Shown here: piece after piece, positions 1 through 8,645 of the stretch | Numbering within the stretch: position 1 is the stretch's first letter | Layout: every line of letters starts with the position of its first letter | Source: Pseudomonas neuropathica | GTDB taxonomy: Bacteria > Pseudomonadota > Gammaproteobacteria > Pseudomonadales > Pseudomonadaceae | Length of the DNA stretch: 64,000 bases | NCBI RefSeq assembly: GCF_015461835.1 | Contig: NZ_JACOPX010000024.1 | Location: forward strand, 1-64,000 | Direction of reading: 5' to 3' | Notes under the pieces: generated by a model | Seen by the model: only the letters and a program-made list of their open reading frames with translations | The model's database searches: none | What the model was told of the DNA's origin: nothing | Made by a program: the position numbers and the translations under genes

Positions 1-48
1 GTCCATCAAGCATTGAACATCTTGAGCACCGAAGGCAGAAGCGAACGG

Positions 49-79
49 AGCAGAAGGCAGCTCAAGGCTGCCTTCTGCT
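49..79. terminator. Perfect 13-bp hairpin, possible terminator
   Basis: Arms at 49-61 and 67-79 pair perfectly around a 5-base loop. It lies 3' of the minus-strand M48 protease gene. There is no T-run on either side, so it would not be a classical intrinsic terminator. The remaining bases 1-133 hold no convincing gene. Confidence 0.35.
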
Positions 80-133
80 TGAAACAGGTTTTACCGGACA
101 CTAGTGACGCAGAGCGTGGGAACGATCACCGAC

Positions 134-952
134 TCAGGATTTAGGAGCCTGTTCGTACAGTGGCATAACCTTCGGAATCGCCGCCTGCAACGAAGCAATC
201 CGGCTGGTCGAAGCCGGGTGAGTGCTCATGAACTCTGGCGGCGAACCTTCCGACGCCTTGCTCATCTTGTTCCACAAGGTGATCGCGGCGTTCGGGTTGT
301 AACCGGCGCGTGCGGCCAGTTCCAGACCAATCAGGTCGGCTTCATTTTCGTTGGCGCGGCTGTTCGGCAGGGTCATGCCGTAGTTGGCCACGGTATCAGC
401 CAGCGCCAGACTGTCCTGCCCCAGACCGAGCAACGCACCCGCGCCCTGTTTGGCCATTTCAATCCCGTACGCCTTGGACATCGCTTCACGACCGTGCTCG
501 CGCAAGGCGTGGGCAATTTCATGGCCCATGACCGCGGCGATTTCATCGTCGGTGAGTTTCAGACTGTCGATCAGCCCGGTGTAGAAAATGATCTTGCCGC
601 CAGGCCCGCAGTTGGCGTTGAGTTCATCACTTTTGATCAGGTTGACTTCCCACTGCCATTGCGCCGCATCCGGACGGAAGTTCGGCGCCTGGGCGATCAG
701 ACGATTGGCAATCGCCTGAACCCGCTTGGCCTCGGGGCTGGTCTTGTCCAGCACACCTTTGCTGGACGCCTCGCCGACGGTCTTCTGATACGACTGCGCA
801 TACATCTGGTCGACCTCTTGCGAGGACAGCATGCTGAACATGTACTGCTTGCGCTCCACACCCACGGCACCGCCGCTGGTGGTGTTGACCGACTGACAAC
901 CGGCCAGCAACAGCGCTGCGCTCAGTGCACTTACAACCAATGTCTTGTTCAT
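134..952 (-). CDS. M48 family metalloprotease, lipoprotein
   Basis: Predicted periplasmic zinc endopeptidase of the M48 (LoiP/BepA-like) family, which acts in envelope protein quality control. The 272-residue product begins with a short signal peptide ending in a lipobox (LLLAGC, Cys19), so it should be lipid-anchored. The zinc site HEIAH lies in GHEIAHALREHGRE near residues 144-157, and the downstream ENEAD motif supplies the third zinc ligand. The ATG at 952 is preceded by an AGGGAG ribosome-binding site. It is a monocistronic unit divergent from the chemoreceptor. The family is clear; the substrate and the exact paralogue are not. Confidence 0.9.
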   Translation of the reverse strand: MNKTLVVSALSAALLLAGCQSVNTTSGGAVGVERKQYMFSMLSSQEVDQMYAQSYQKTVGEASSKGVLDKTSPEAKRVQAIANRLIAQAPNFRPDAAQWQWEVNLIKSDELNANCGPGGKIIFYTGLIDSLKLTDDEIAAVMGHEIAHALREHGREAMSKAYGIEMAKQGAGALLGLGQDSLALADTVANYGMTLPNSRANENEADLIGLELAARAGYNPNAAITLWNKMSKASEGSPPEFMSTHPASTSRIASLQAAIPKVMPLYEQAPKS

Positions 953-994
953 TCAAAAGCTCCCTGAAAACCTGCGCGTATCCTAGGCGGGTAA

Positions 995-1015
995 TTGTAT
1001 CGACGCCAGATACAA
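995..1015. promoter_or_regulatory. Operator-like inverted repeat TTGTATC-N7-GATACAA
   Basis: A perfect 7+7 inverted repeat with a 7-base spacer lies in the gap between the divergent M48 protease and chemoreceptor genes. Its symmetry fits a dimeric regulator. The cognate protein is unknown. Confidence 0.35.
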
Positions 1016-1214
1016 CGGACGTGTTGCAGCGACTTTCAGACGTTTCCCACCAGAGCTGTCGCAAAAAATTCACAGCGACTGCCAAGTCCCGTGCAACTGC
1101 GTCGCACACTGATCCATTTGCGACATTGGCTTTCAATTGCACCGGCTCGCACTCATGGCCAAATGCCCGCTGCCGATACATCAGCGCAGACGTCCTCTTG
1201 CGTGCGGAGCTCCC

Positions 1215-3356
1215 ATGAAGTTCAAGTCGATCCAGTTTTCCGTCGCCGCCCTGGCCGGCGCCATCGTCCTCAGCGTGGTCGCCGCGCTGGTGCTGTATGC
1301 GCTGTTCTCCGGCGCGCGCACGCAAGAGATGGTGCAACAGCGCACCCAGGCGCAGTTCGAGCAAGTCATCGAACAGCGCCTGACCTCGCTGGCGCAAACC
1401 CAGGTCAGCCAGATCCAGCGCGAGCTCGAAGCGCCACTGCTGATTGCCGGTGGCCTGGTGCGGGTCAACGCCCTGCTCGGTACGCCGGGCGCAGATGGTC
1501 AGCCGCGCCTCACTGTCAGTCGCGAGCAACTGATCAGCCTGATCAAAGAGAACGTCGAAAAGAACCCGAAAATTCTCGGCACCTACATCGGCTGGGAGAA
1601 AAACTCCCTCGATCACAACGACGCGGCCTACGTCGGCACCAGCGTGGTTGGCATCGACGCGGCCAACGGGCGTTTCCTGCCTTGGTGGTTCCGCAACGAT
1701 GACGGCACCCTTGGCCTGGACAAACTGGTCGATGTCGACGACCAGAAAACCCTGTCCACCGGCGTGCGTGCCAGCGAGTACTACCTGTGCTCGAAAGAGA
1801 GCAAAAAATCCTGCGTGATCGATCCGGCGCCGTACAAGGTCGGCGACAAGATCGTCATGCTCGCCTCCTTTATTGAACCGATCATGCTCAATGGCACCTT
1901 CCAGGGCATTGTCGGCGCCGACCTGTCGGTGAACTTCATTCAGGAAATGCTCCTCGGCGCCAACCAGAAGCTGTACAGCGGCGCCGGGCAAATGGCCCTG
2001 ATCGGCGGCAATGGCCGCATCGTTGCCTACACCAAAGACGCCAGCAAATTCGGCGAAAAAGTCAGCGACATCCTCGACGCCGAGCAGATTGCCAACATGG
2101 CCAATCTCAAGCGCGGCGAAGTGACTTACTCGGTCAACAAGGCCAAGGGCCGCATCGAGTTGTACCTGCCGTTCGGCATCGGCCAGACCGACGCGCGCTG
2201 GACACTGATGCTGCAATTGCCTTTGAACGCGGTAATGGCGGATCTGCAAAAACTACAGGCCGACCTCGATGCGCAACGCAAGTCCGACACGTTCGGCATG
2301 GCCATGGTCGGTCTGCTCATCGCCGGCCTCGGCTTGCTGGTGATCTGGCTGGTTGGTCACGGCATCGCCCGACCACTGAAGCAGATGGTCGCGATGCTCA
2401 ATGACATCGCTCAAGGTGAAGGTGATCTGACCCGTCGCCTGAGCAGCGATCGCAGTGATGAGCTGGGCTCGATCGCCAAAGGCTTCAACACGTTTTTGGC
2501 CAAGTTGCAGGCGATGATCACCCAGGTGGTGACGTCGGTGCAGAGCGTCAGCGACTCCTCTGAACACACTGCTGACATCGCGATTCGCACCAACATCGGC
2601 ATCCAGAAACAAATGGCCGAGATCGATCAGGTTGCCACAGCGGTGCAGGAAATGACCGCCACCGCGCAGGATGTCGCGCGGAACGCGACGCAGGCGGCAC
2701 AAGCGGCCAGTCATGCCGACCAGGCCGCCAGCCAGGGCATGCAGATTGTCCGCGATACGTCCAATTCGATTGGCGTGCTGGCGCTGGAAATCGGCAAGGC
2801 TGTAGATGTGGTACAGACCCTGGCCAAGGACAGCGAGAACATCAATGCCATTCTCACCGCCATTCGCGGCATCGCCGAGCAGACCAACCTGCTGGCCCTG
2901 AACGCGGCGATCGAAGCAGCGCGCGCCGGGGAGCAAGGTCGCGGCTTTGCCGTGGTGGCCGACGAGGTGCGCAATCTGGCGCAGAAAACCCAGAAAGCCA
3001 CTGAAGAAATCCAGAGCATGATCCAGCAACTGCAGCAGGGCACACGCGATGTCGTGCGGGTCATGGAAGACAGTCAGAACCGCACCGACGAAAGCGTGCA
3101 GCACGCGGCGAAAGCGGCTGAGGCGCTGGAAACGATCACCCAGGCGGTTTCGGTGATCAACGACATGAACACGCAGATTGCCAGTGCGGCGGAAGAGCAG
3201 AGTGCGGTGGCCGATGACATCAACCGCAATGTGATCAACATCGGGCAAGTGGCCAATGAAGTGGCGGGGGGCGCGGATGAGTCGAGTTCGGCGAGTGCCG
3301 ATCTGACCAAGTTGGCGGAACAGCAGCGGCGGTTGATCAATCAGTTCAAGGTCTGA
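1215..3356 (+). CDS. Methyl-accepting chemotaxis protein, dCache type
   Basis: Transmembrane chemoreceptor feeding the CheA/CheW pathway. The 713-residue chain starts with a TM helix (about 10-32), followed by a periplasmic double-Cache sensor of about 330 residues, a second TM helix near 360-385, a HAMP domain and a cytoplasmic signalling domain. The hairpin tip contains the highly conserved EQTNLLALNAAIEAARAGEQ. The sensor has GRFLPWWFR and GADLSV segments. The first resembles the position of amino-acid-binding motifs in PctA-like receptors but does not match them fully, so the ligand is uncertain. The ATG at 1215 is preferred to an in-frame one at 1137 because it starts directly before the TM helix. 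Confidence 0.93.
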   Translation: MKFKSIQFSVAALAGAIVLSVVAALVLYALFSGARTQEMVQQRTQAQFEQVIEQRLTSLAQTQVSQIQRELEAPLLIAGGLVRVNALLGTPGADGQPRLTVSREQLISLIKENVEKNPKILGTYIGWEKNSLDHNDAAYVGTSVVGIDAANGRFLPWWFRNDDGTLGLDKLVDVDDQKTLSTGVRASEYYLCSKESKKSCVIDPAPYKVGDKIVMLASFIEPIMLNGTFQGIVGADLSVNFIQEMLLGANQKLYSGAGQMALIGGNGRIVAYTKDASKFGEKVSDILDAEQIANMANLKRGEVTYSVNKAKGRIELYLPFGIGQTDARWTLMLQLPLNAVMADLQKLQADLDAQRKSDTFGMAMVGLLIAGLGLLVIWLVGHGIARPLKQMVAMLNDIAQGEGDLTRRLSSDRSDELGSIAKGFNTFLAKLQAMITQVVTSVQSVSDSSEHTADIAIRTNIGIQKQMAEIDQVATAVQEMTATAQDVARNATQAAQAASHADQAASQGMQIVRDTSNSIGVLALEIGKAVDVVQTLAKDSENINAILTAIRGIAEQTNLLALNAAIEAARAGEQGRGFAVVADEVRNLAQKTQKATEEIQSMIQQLQQGTRDVVRVMEDSQNRTDESVQHAAKAAEALETITQAVSVINDMNTQIASAAEEQSAVADDINRNVINIGQVANEVAGGADESSSASADLTKLAEQQRRLINQFKV

Positions 3357-3382
3357 AGACGTCGGAAGGTTCTTCGAACCTT

Positions 3383-3447
3383 ATCGCGAGCAGGCTCACT
3401 CCTACAGGGGAACGCATTTCAACTGTAGGAGTGAGCCTGCTCGCGAT
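3383..3447. repeat. REP pair, GTAGGAGTGAGCCTGCTCGCGAT family
   Basis: Two inverted copies of a 25-base REP unit (3383-3407 and 3423-3447) lie between convergent genes. This is family A of the window. Confidence 0.9.
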
Positions 3448-3468
3448 GAGGCCCTTGCAGGCAATGCA

Positions 3469-4092
3469 TCAGCCCGGGGTCAGGCACTCCGGCCCATTGA
3501 GTTTGGGATCATTGATCAGGTTCGCCAACACCCGCTCACGCAGCGCCGCCGGTTCACTAGCCAGCAACCCCTGCAACACATGCAACGGCGTCTCCGGATC
3601 CAGCCACGCCGCCTGCCCCGCCTCATCGAGAATCAACGGCCGGCGCTGACTCGACGCCGGCTGAGTAATCACCGCCGTACTCAACCAGACCTGTTCCTGC
3701 ACCGGATAAGCCTCCCAGATCGCCGCAAAAAACAATGACGAGCCCTCCCCCGGCGTCAACCAGAACGGCCGTTTGCGCTGGGTCCCGCGCCATTCATAGA
3801 AGCCGTTCGCCGGCAGCAGGCAGCGACGCTGGCGCAGCGCCTCACGAAACATCGGTTGTTCGGCCACGGTTTCCGCGCGGGCATGCGCCGGGGTCTTCGA
3901 CAGATCGGTCAGCCACGGCGGCGTCAGCCCCCAACGCGCACGGGCCAACGTACGCTCGCCATCTTCACCGGCACGCAGCATCAACACCGAATCATTGGGG
4001 GAAATGTTCCACTGCGCCTGCTGATCGGCGGGAAAACCTGGCAGGGCCGCAAAATCGCGGTTCCAGCGAAACAGGGCATAACGTCCACACAT
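3469..4092 (-). CDS. SRAP (YedK/HMCES-like) protein, degenerate active site
   Basis: Member of the SOS-response-associated peptidase family; YedK/HMCES crosslink to abasic sites in single-stranded DNA through Cys2. The 207-residue product keeps the N-terminal MCGRYA with Cys2, the RAET segment and the GFYEW motif with its glutamate (YedK Glu105). Compared with E. coli YedK from memory, Asn75 of INAR is replaced by His (AHARAET), and the His160 motif IHDRRP reads SSQRRP, with the preceding loop shortened. It therefore looks like a paralogue with altered catalysis. It stands alone, convergent with the chemoreceptor gene. Confidence 0.85.
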   Translation of the reverse strand: MCGRYALFRWNRDFAALPGFPADQQAQWNISPNDSVLMLRAGEDGERTLARARWGLTPPWLTDLSKTPAHARAETVAEQPMFREALRQRRCLLPANGFYEWRGTQRKRPFWLTPGEGSSLFFAAIWEAYPVQEQVWLSTAVITQPASSQRRPLILDEAGQAAWLDPETPLHVLQGLLASEPAALRERVLANLINDPKLNGPECLTPG

Positions 4093-4128
4093 GGGGCAAC
4101 ACGACTCTGAAGTAAAACGAAGGCCAGC

Positions 4129-4389
4129 CTAACAGACCAGCGTCCCGGGGAAGCTCTCCGGTTCATCGCCCGGCAGCGGCAGCGCGGCATTGTACGCGGT
4201 GATCAGCTCGCGGGCGTATTCGGCCTGATCGTTATCGACGGACAGTCCCAGCAAACCGAAAATCGGCAATTCGCCCGTACCACCGAGCAAATCGCGGCCG
4301 ATCAGATGCGCCTCGATGCCTTCACTGGCGAGCATGCCCTTGAGCATTTCGCCTTCCATCAGGTTTTCCGGCTCGTAGATTCGCTGCAT
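4129..4389 (-). CDS. DUF2007 domain protein
   Basis: Small soluble 86-residue protein of the DUF2007 family (putative signal-transducing protein, PII-like fold). It has the usual start MQRIYEPENLMEGEML and the central GIEAHLIGRDLLGG segment. No catalytic residues are recognisable and its function is unknown. It lies 9 bases downstream of the CPXCG protein gene, a pairing that suggests co-transcription. Confidence 0.8.
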   Translation of the reverse strand: MQRIYEPENLMEGEMLKGMLASEGIEAHLIGRDLLGGTGELPIFGLLGLSVDNDQAEYARELITAYNAALPLPGDEPESFPGTLVC

Positions 4390-4398
4390 GGGCGCGCC

Positions 4399-4581
4399 TC
4401 ACTCGTTTTCGCTGAAGACTTCCAGAAACCAATCCTCTTCGTGTACCTGCAAGACGAACGTGATTGGCCGGCAACACACCTGACAGTCCTCGATATAGGT
4501 CTGATCACCGCCGGACAGGTCCACTGTCGTCTCGACCGTTTCACCACAATAAGGACATTCGTATTCAGCGGCTTCCAGCAT
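4399..4581 (-). CDS. CPXCG-motif cysteine-rich protein
   Basis: A 60-residue predicted zinc-ribbon protein with two cysteine pairs, ECPYCGE near residue 8 and DCQVCCRP near residue 32, spaced as in a four-Cys zinc knuckle. The C-terminus is acidic (EEDWFLEVFSENE). Its role is unknown. It is the first gene of a two-gene unit with the DUF2007 protein and is divergent from the acyltransferase. Confidence 0.85.
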   Translation of the reverse strand: MLEAAEYECPYCGETVETTVDLSGGDQTYIEDCQVCCRPITFVLQVHEEDWFLEVFSENE

Positions 4582-4720
4582 CGCGGTCTCCCAAGTGACT
4601 TGTGCGTATAATCGCCGGTCTATTTGCAGGGCTATTTTTGTCTGGCTACTTTTTCAGACCGTGCCCCGCTGGTTTTCGATCAAAACCTTTACTTACCCTA
4701 GCCGTTTCCAACAAGAGAGC

Positions 4721-5887
4721 ATGATGGGCGAATTCGATGCCATCCGACCTTACGACGACAGCGAAGTACCTGTGGTACTGGCAAGACTGCTCGGCGACAA
4801 GGCGTTTCTAGATATCCTCACCCACTTCCGCTTCCCGCGTTTTGCCGGTGCCTTCGGCTGGATGCTCAAACCACTTATAGCCCATCGGCTGCGTCGTGAG
4901 TTCGCCGACGTGACGTCGGTGGCGACGTTGCAGGACAAGGTCGAGTCCTACGTCGACCACACCATCGAGCGCGCCACCGATGGCGTGACCTATACCGGTG
5001 TCGAGCAATTCAAGTCCGGCAGCGCTTACCTGTTCATCGCCAACCACCGCGATATCGTCATGGACCCGGCCTTCGTCAACTATGCCGTGTACCACGCCGG
5101 CCTGCCGACGCCGCGCATTGCGATTGGCGACAACCTGCTGCAGAAGCCGTTTGTCAGCGACCTGATGCGCCTGAACAAGAGCTTCATCGTTCATCGTTCG
5201 ATCACCGGCCGTCGCGAGAAAATGGCTGCTTATCAGTTGCTGTCGGCGTACATCAACCACTCGATCCGCAACGATTGCGCCTCGATCTGGATCGCTCAGG
5301 CAGAAGGTCGGGCGAAGGACGGCGACGACCGCACCGAGTCGGCGATCCTCAAGATGTTCCACATGAGCCGCAAGGACGAGCCGTTCGGCGAAGTCATCCG
5401 CTCGCTGAACGTCACCCCGGTGTCGATCAGCTACGAATACGACCCGTGCGACCAGGCCAAGGCTCGCGAGCTGTACATCCGCGCCACCACCGGCACTTAC
5501 GCGAAAGCGCCGGGCGAAGATGACGTGAGCATCGCCAAAGGCATCACTGGCTACAAGGGCCGGGTGCACGTGAACTTTGCCGCGCCGATCACCGAGCTGT
5601 TCGAGGACACCAAGCAATTGGCGGTCGAGATGGACAAGCAAATTCTCGGCGGTTACCGGTTATTTCCGGTGCATTACCTGGCGTACGCGCAGTGGGCCGA
5701 TGCCGATCCGCAGTTGAATGTGCCGAAAGCTGCCGAGGTGTTCCCGGCGGATGAGCTGGCCAAAGCGCAGGAAGAGTGGCAGGAACGGTTGGATGCGTGC
5801 CCTGAGGAGCATCGTCCGTATCTGGTGCTGCAATATGCGACGCCGGTGCGTAATCAATACCGGGTCAAGGCTGGGTTGCCGCTGTAA
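4721..5887 (+). CDS. 1-acyl-sn-glycerol-3-phosphate acyltransferase family protein
   Basis: Predicted PlsC-type acyltransferase of phospholipid metabolism. The 388-residue protein contains the catalytic HX4D motif NHRDIVMD near residue 106, and a later QAEGRAKDGDD block resembling the EGTRS substrate-binding region. It is longer than the classical PlsC of about 250 residues because of a C-terminal extension. The ATG at 4721 (or 4724 next to it) follows an AAGAGAG ribosome-binding site; the upstream in-frame extension from 4595 is not needed. It appears monocistronic. The acyl substrate is not known. Confidence 0.85.
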   Translation: MMGEFDAIRPYDDSEVPVVLARLLGDKAFLDILTHFRFPRFAGAFGWMLKPLIAHRLRREFADVTSVATLQDKVESYVDHTIERATDGVTYTGVEQFKSGSAYLFIANHRDIVMDPAFVNYAVYHAGLPTPRIAIGDNLLQKPFVSDLMRLNKSFIVHRSITGRREKMAAYQLLSAYINHSIRNDCASIWIAQAEGRAKDGDDRTESAILKMFHMSRKDEPFGEVIRSLNVTPVSISYEYDPCDQAKARELYIRATTGTYAKAPGEDDVSIAKGITGYKGRVHVNFAAPITELFEDTKQLAVEMDKQILGGYRLFPVHYLAYAQWADADPQLNVPKAAEVFPADELAKAQEEWQERLDACPEEHRPYLVLQYATPVRNQYRVKAGLPL

Positions 5888-5898
5888 AACAACGGCAA

Positions 5899-5973
5899 GA
5901 TCAAAAGATCGCAGCCTGCGGCAGCTCCTACAGGGGATTCGTGTAGGAGCTGCCGCAGGCTGCGATCTTTTGC
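5899..5973. repeat. REP pair, GTAGGAGCTGCCGCAGGCTGCGATC family
   Basis: Inverted copies of the family B unit with a short central loop form a long hairpin between the convergent acyltransferase gene and the small membrane-protein gene. Confidence 0.9.
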
Positions 5974-5975
5974 TT

Positions 5976-6254
5976 TTAATAGCGCGTGCTGATCCAGGAG
6001 ACGATCAGGGCCAGCCCGAGGCAGGCAAAACCAAAACGATAGAAAAACCGGTTCATGCGCAAGGTCGCCCAGTCCAGGATCGGCTCGGCATTCGGCTGCG
6101 CCTGACGCTGAGCGGCGATGCTGGCCATCGCACGTTGTTCACGGCGACGAGTGGCGTGCAGCAGCCAACTCCCCGGAAACGCCAACAACAACGCCAGCAA
6201 GTTGATCAACTTGGCGGGATGGGCGGTAAACAGCGTCATCAAGTGCAGCGACAT
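5976..6254 (-). CDS. Small membrane protein of unknown function
   Basis: A 92-residue protein with two probable membrane helices: one near residues 10-30 (LINLLALLLAFPGSWLL), followed by a basic cytoplasmic stretch with RRREQR, and one near residues 68-88 (FACLGLALIVSWI). The ATG at 6254 is preferred to the GTG one codon upstream because an AGAGG site sits at good distance. No family is recognised. Confidence 0.6.
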   Translation of the reverse strand: MSLHLMTLFTAHPAKLINLLALLLAFPGSWLLHATRRREQRAMASIAAQRQAQPNAEPILDWATLRMNRFFYRFGFACLGLALIVSWISTRY

Positions 6255-6372
6255 CACAGACCTCTATCTGAACCGGTGTGGCAGACGCCAGATCGACGAC
6301 TGCGGCGCGGATTCTAACCAAACCTGCCCGTTCAACCCCAGCCTTTGCGACAAATAACCTGACAATCGACCG

Positions 6373-6654
6373 ATGGCTGTCCTGTGTCACGGCTTCGTCA
6401 TGTGGATACACCAAGATGCGCGCCTCGAAACGCACATGGAACGCGACATGCTTCACGCTGAAAACCAGGATCGTCTGTACCTCATCACGCCTTATGACGA
6501 ACAGCAAAGTCTCGTCGGTAGCCTCGCCTTCAATGTTCAGGATCGCCACTGGCTGGTGTATTGCGCGCTGGGCGGGCATCAGCATGCGGATTTGCCCGAG
6601 ACGGATTTGTTGACCGGCGTGAGTGTCCTCGACTTCTATTCCCAGGCTGCCTAA
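6373..6654 (+). CDS. Conserved small hypothetical protein
   Basis: Small protein of up to 93 residues with no recognised domain. The core (DRLYLITPYDEQQSLVGSLA to SVLDFYSQAA) looks like a real soluble alpha/beta protein. The start is uncertain: ATGs at 6373, 6400, 6436 and 6448 are in frame and none has a strong ribosome-binding site, so the product could be as short as 68 residues. Confidence 0.5.
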   Translation: MAVLCHGFVMWIHQDARLETHMERDMLHAENQDRLYLITPYDEQQSLVGSLAFNVQDRHWLVYCALGGHQHADLPETDLLTGVSVLDFYSQAA

Positions 6655-6663
6655 AAGCAAAAG

Positions 6664-6845
6664 CACCCTCACCCTAGCCCTCCCGAAACGTCGGACCGCC
6701 CGTAGGGAGAGGGAACTGACCGAGTTGTTTATTCGAGATACATCGACCTGAAAAACTCGAGTTGAACTCCGGTTCTGAAAAGCCCCCGATCGGCTCCCTT
6801 CCCCCTCGCCCCCCTGGGGGAGAGGGCTGGGGTGAGGGGGGGTAG
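6664..6845. repeat. Pseudomonas-type intergenic repeat with inverted ends
   Basis: A non-coding element of about 180 bp begins with CCCTCACCCTAGCCCTCCC and ends with the reverse-complement-like GAGAGGGCTGGGGTGAGGGG. Each end can fold, and the middle (GGGAGAGGGAACTGACCGAG) is a sequence often repeated in Pseudomonas intergenic regions. It is unlike the REP families elsewhere in the window. Confidence 0.7.
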
Positions 6846-6866
6846 GATTTCAGGCCCCACAAAAAA

Positions 6867-6900
6867 GCCCGAAACCATCACTGGCCCGGGCTTTTTCACA
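6867..6900 (-). terminator. Rho-independent terminator of the YajG gene
   Basis: Stem AAGCCCG / CGGGCTT with T-runs on both sides, directly 3' of the minus-strand lipoprotein gene. Confidence 0.75.
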
Positions 6901-6912
6901 TCCGCTGAAAAC

Positions 6913-7497
6913 CTACTCGGCCAGAACCTGACCCACCGTCGGGTCCTTGAACAGACGCGTCAGCGCATCGCTCAAGACATCGCTGACCAGTTTGGTGTTG
7001 GTTTCCTGGTTTGGCGCCATGCCGAAACGCTGGTCCAGCGAGGCACCGTAACGGCCGCTATAACGGCGGTTGGCGTTCTGCACATCGGAGCGGAAGGTTG
7101 CGCCAATGGTCGCTTCGGTCACGTACATGCCTTCTTTCGGCGACTGATACTTCAGCTCGGCCAAAGTCACGGTCAATTGCGGAGCGTTCGGTGCGTTGTT
7201 GGTCGGGGTGAAGCCGAGCAGACGCACGGCGGCTTCAGCCTGAGCCTGCAACTTCGGCAGGATCTGCTCGCGCTGCACGGTGATGGCGCTGGTTTCCGGG
7301 TACAGGCCGCCACGGGTGCCCAAGGTTGGCGACGGACGACCGTCAACCACACGCACGACGACTGGCTGGCCACGGCCGACCGCTGGCAGCTGGGTGGTCA
7401 GCTTCGGCTCCGGGCTCAGTTGTTGCGGGCTGTGGGCGCAGCCGGCCAGGGTCAAACCGGCCACAGTGATCAAACCGAACAACAGGCGTTGCAACAT
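6913..7497 (-). CDS. YajG family lipoprotein
   Basis: Predicted outer-membrane lipoprotein of 194 residues in the YajG family. The signal peptide MLQRLLFGLITVAGLTLAGC ends in a lipobox with Cys20. The mature part contains VVRVVDGRPSPTLGTRGG and a C-terminal DALTRLFKDPTV. The ATG at 7497 follows a GGAGAG site, so the upstream extension to 7596 is rejected. It has its own terminator. YajG is usually found near ampG in enterics but not here. The molecular role is unknown. Confidence 0.85.
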   Translation of the reverse strand: MLQRLLFGLITVAGLTLAGCAHSPQQLSPEPKLTTQLPAVGRGQPVVVRVVDGRPSPTLGTRGGLYPETSAITVQREQILPKLQAQAEAAVRLLGFTPTNNAPNAPQLTVTLAELKYQSPKEGMYVTEATIGATFRSDVQNANRRYSGRYGASLDQRFGMAPNQETNTKLVSDVLSDALTRLFKDPTVGQVLAE

Positions 7498-7701
7498 GCT
7501 CTTCTCTCCAGAATCAGGCACAAACAGGCCGGCAGTATAGCGGTGGGCCAGTGCGGGTAACCAGCGCCCGGCAGCGAATACTGAAATGTCTGACAAACCC
7601 GTGTGAAAGCGGTTCCTGTCACAGATTATTCACCCGGCATACACGTTCACGTCACGGCGCATTGGCAACCTTGCAATCAGTCCCCCACAAGGTACTCAAT
7701 C

Positions 7702-7935
7702 ATGCGTTATCTGATCTCGTTGTTCGCCCCACGTCCGCTGCACCGCAGCTTCGCCCTGCTCGACCGCAATGGCCATTGCCAGGCATTCAAGCAGTGCAGC
7801 CTGCAGCCGATGGGCGACGGTTGGGTGGAAATCGAAGAAATCCGCCTCAACTGGTTGCACCAGCCACTGCCCGCCAGCGCCCGCGTCATAGCGTCGCAGC
7901 CCCGTGCACGGGTGCAAGCGATGTTGAGCATCTGA
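7702..7935 (+). CDS. Small conserved hypothetical protein
   Basis: A 77-residue soluble protein starting MRYLISLFAPRPLHRSFALLD, with a central segment GWVEIEEIRLNWLHQPLP. No catalytic motif or domain is recognised. The ATG at 7702 follows a weak AAGG site at 7689-7692. It stands alone between the YajG gene and the long leader of mqo. Confidence 0.6.
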   Translation: MRYLISLFAPRPLHRSFALLDRNGHCQAFKQCSLQPMGDGWVEIEEIRLNWLHQPLPASARVIASQPRARVQAMLSI

Positions 7936-8645
7936 CCGGATGCCTAATAAAAGTCATTAAACACGAGCAACTGCCCGCATTTCTTCGATACAATCTCCCC
8001 CCGATTATAAGGACGTCTCCTGATCGGGCCCCGCAACAGCGTCAATGCGCACGCATCGACACCCAAAATCGCCCACAGAGAGCCGCCCACACAGATCGAG
8101 TGAAGTTGGCGCGCTTGCCTGTTCTTCCGGCAAAAACCCCGCTTTTCGCGAATCTGCAGAGCTGTCATGACGCTCGGCCACCGCGTTGTTTTGCCTTTGC
8201 GGGCAAGGTGCCAGGCCTGGACAGCCCTTTTTTGAGGTTCACGTCTTCAAAAGAGCGTGAAAAAAACGGGTTTTCACAACTTCACAAGAGTGTGGCGAGC
8301 AAATGAAAAGTTTTGCGTCTGAACATGCACCATTAGCGTCTGAAACAGCCCAACGACACAGGACCGGGTATACCTCGAATATCGGAGCCTGAAGCCTGTC
8401 CGCTACGGATTTGGTTGCACAAAAACGGATGTCTCGACCATAAGTCGAATTGCCAGCTGCGTGCTGAAATGAGTTCATGGAGCTCTTGAAAGCCAAGCCG
8501 CATACATCCGTCGAAGTTGCGAAAAATTGCGAAGATTCGGACATGGCGAACCTGACCATGGATAGCCTGGACATCACTGACCTGTCCCGGAACGCCTGGC
8601 AGCCATGCCGACAATTTGGTGCTGCAGATTTTGGAGACGCGTTAA
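7936..8645. other. Long intergenic region upstream of mqo
   Basis: About 710 bases without a convincing annotated gene. The minus-strand frames at 7944-8168 and 8239-8577 lack good starts and family resemblance. A plus-strand frame of 59 codons (8477-8656) overlaps the mqo start. The region probably holds the mqo promoter and a long 5' leader. Confidence 0.5.

Noticed and set aside
627..2249. 540-codon minus-strand frame over the M48 and chemoreceptor genes
   Set aside because: Crosses a divergent promoter region and two well-supported genes; no recognisable motif.
7944..8168. 74-codon minus-strand frame in the mqo leader
   Set aside because: No recognisable domain or start signal, and its product looks random.
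8239..8577. 112-codon minus-strand frame upstream of mqo
   Set aside because: No family resemblance, no ribosome-binding site and unusual composition; kept as intergenic.
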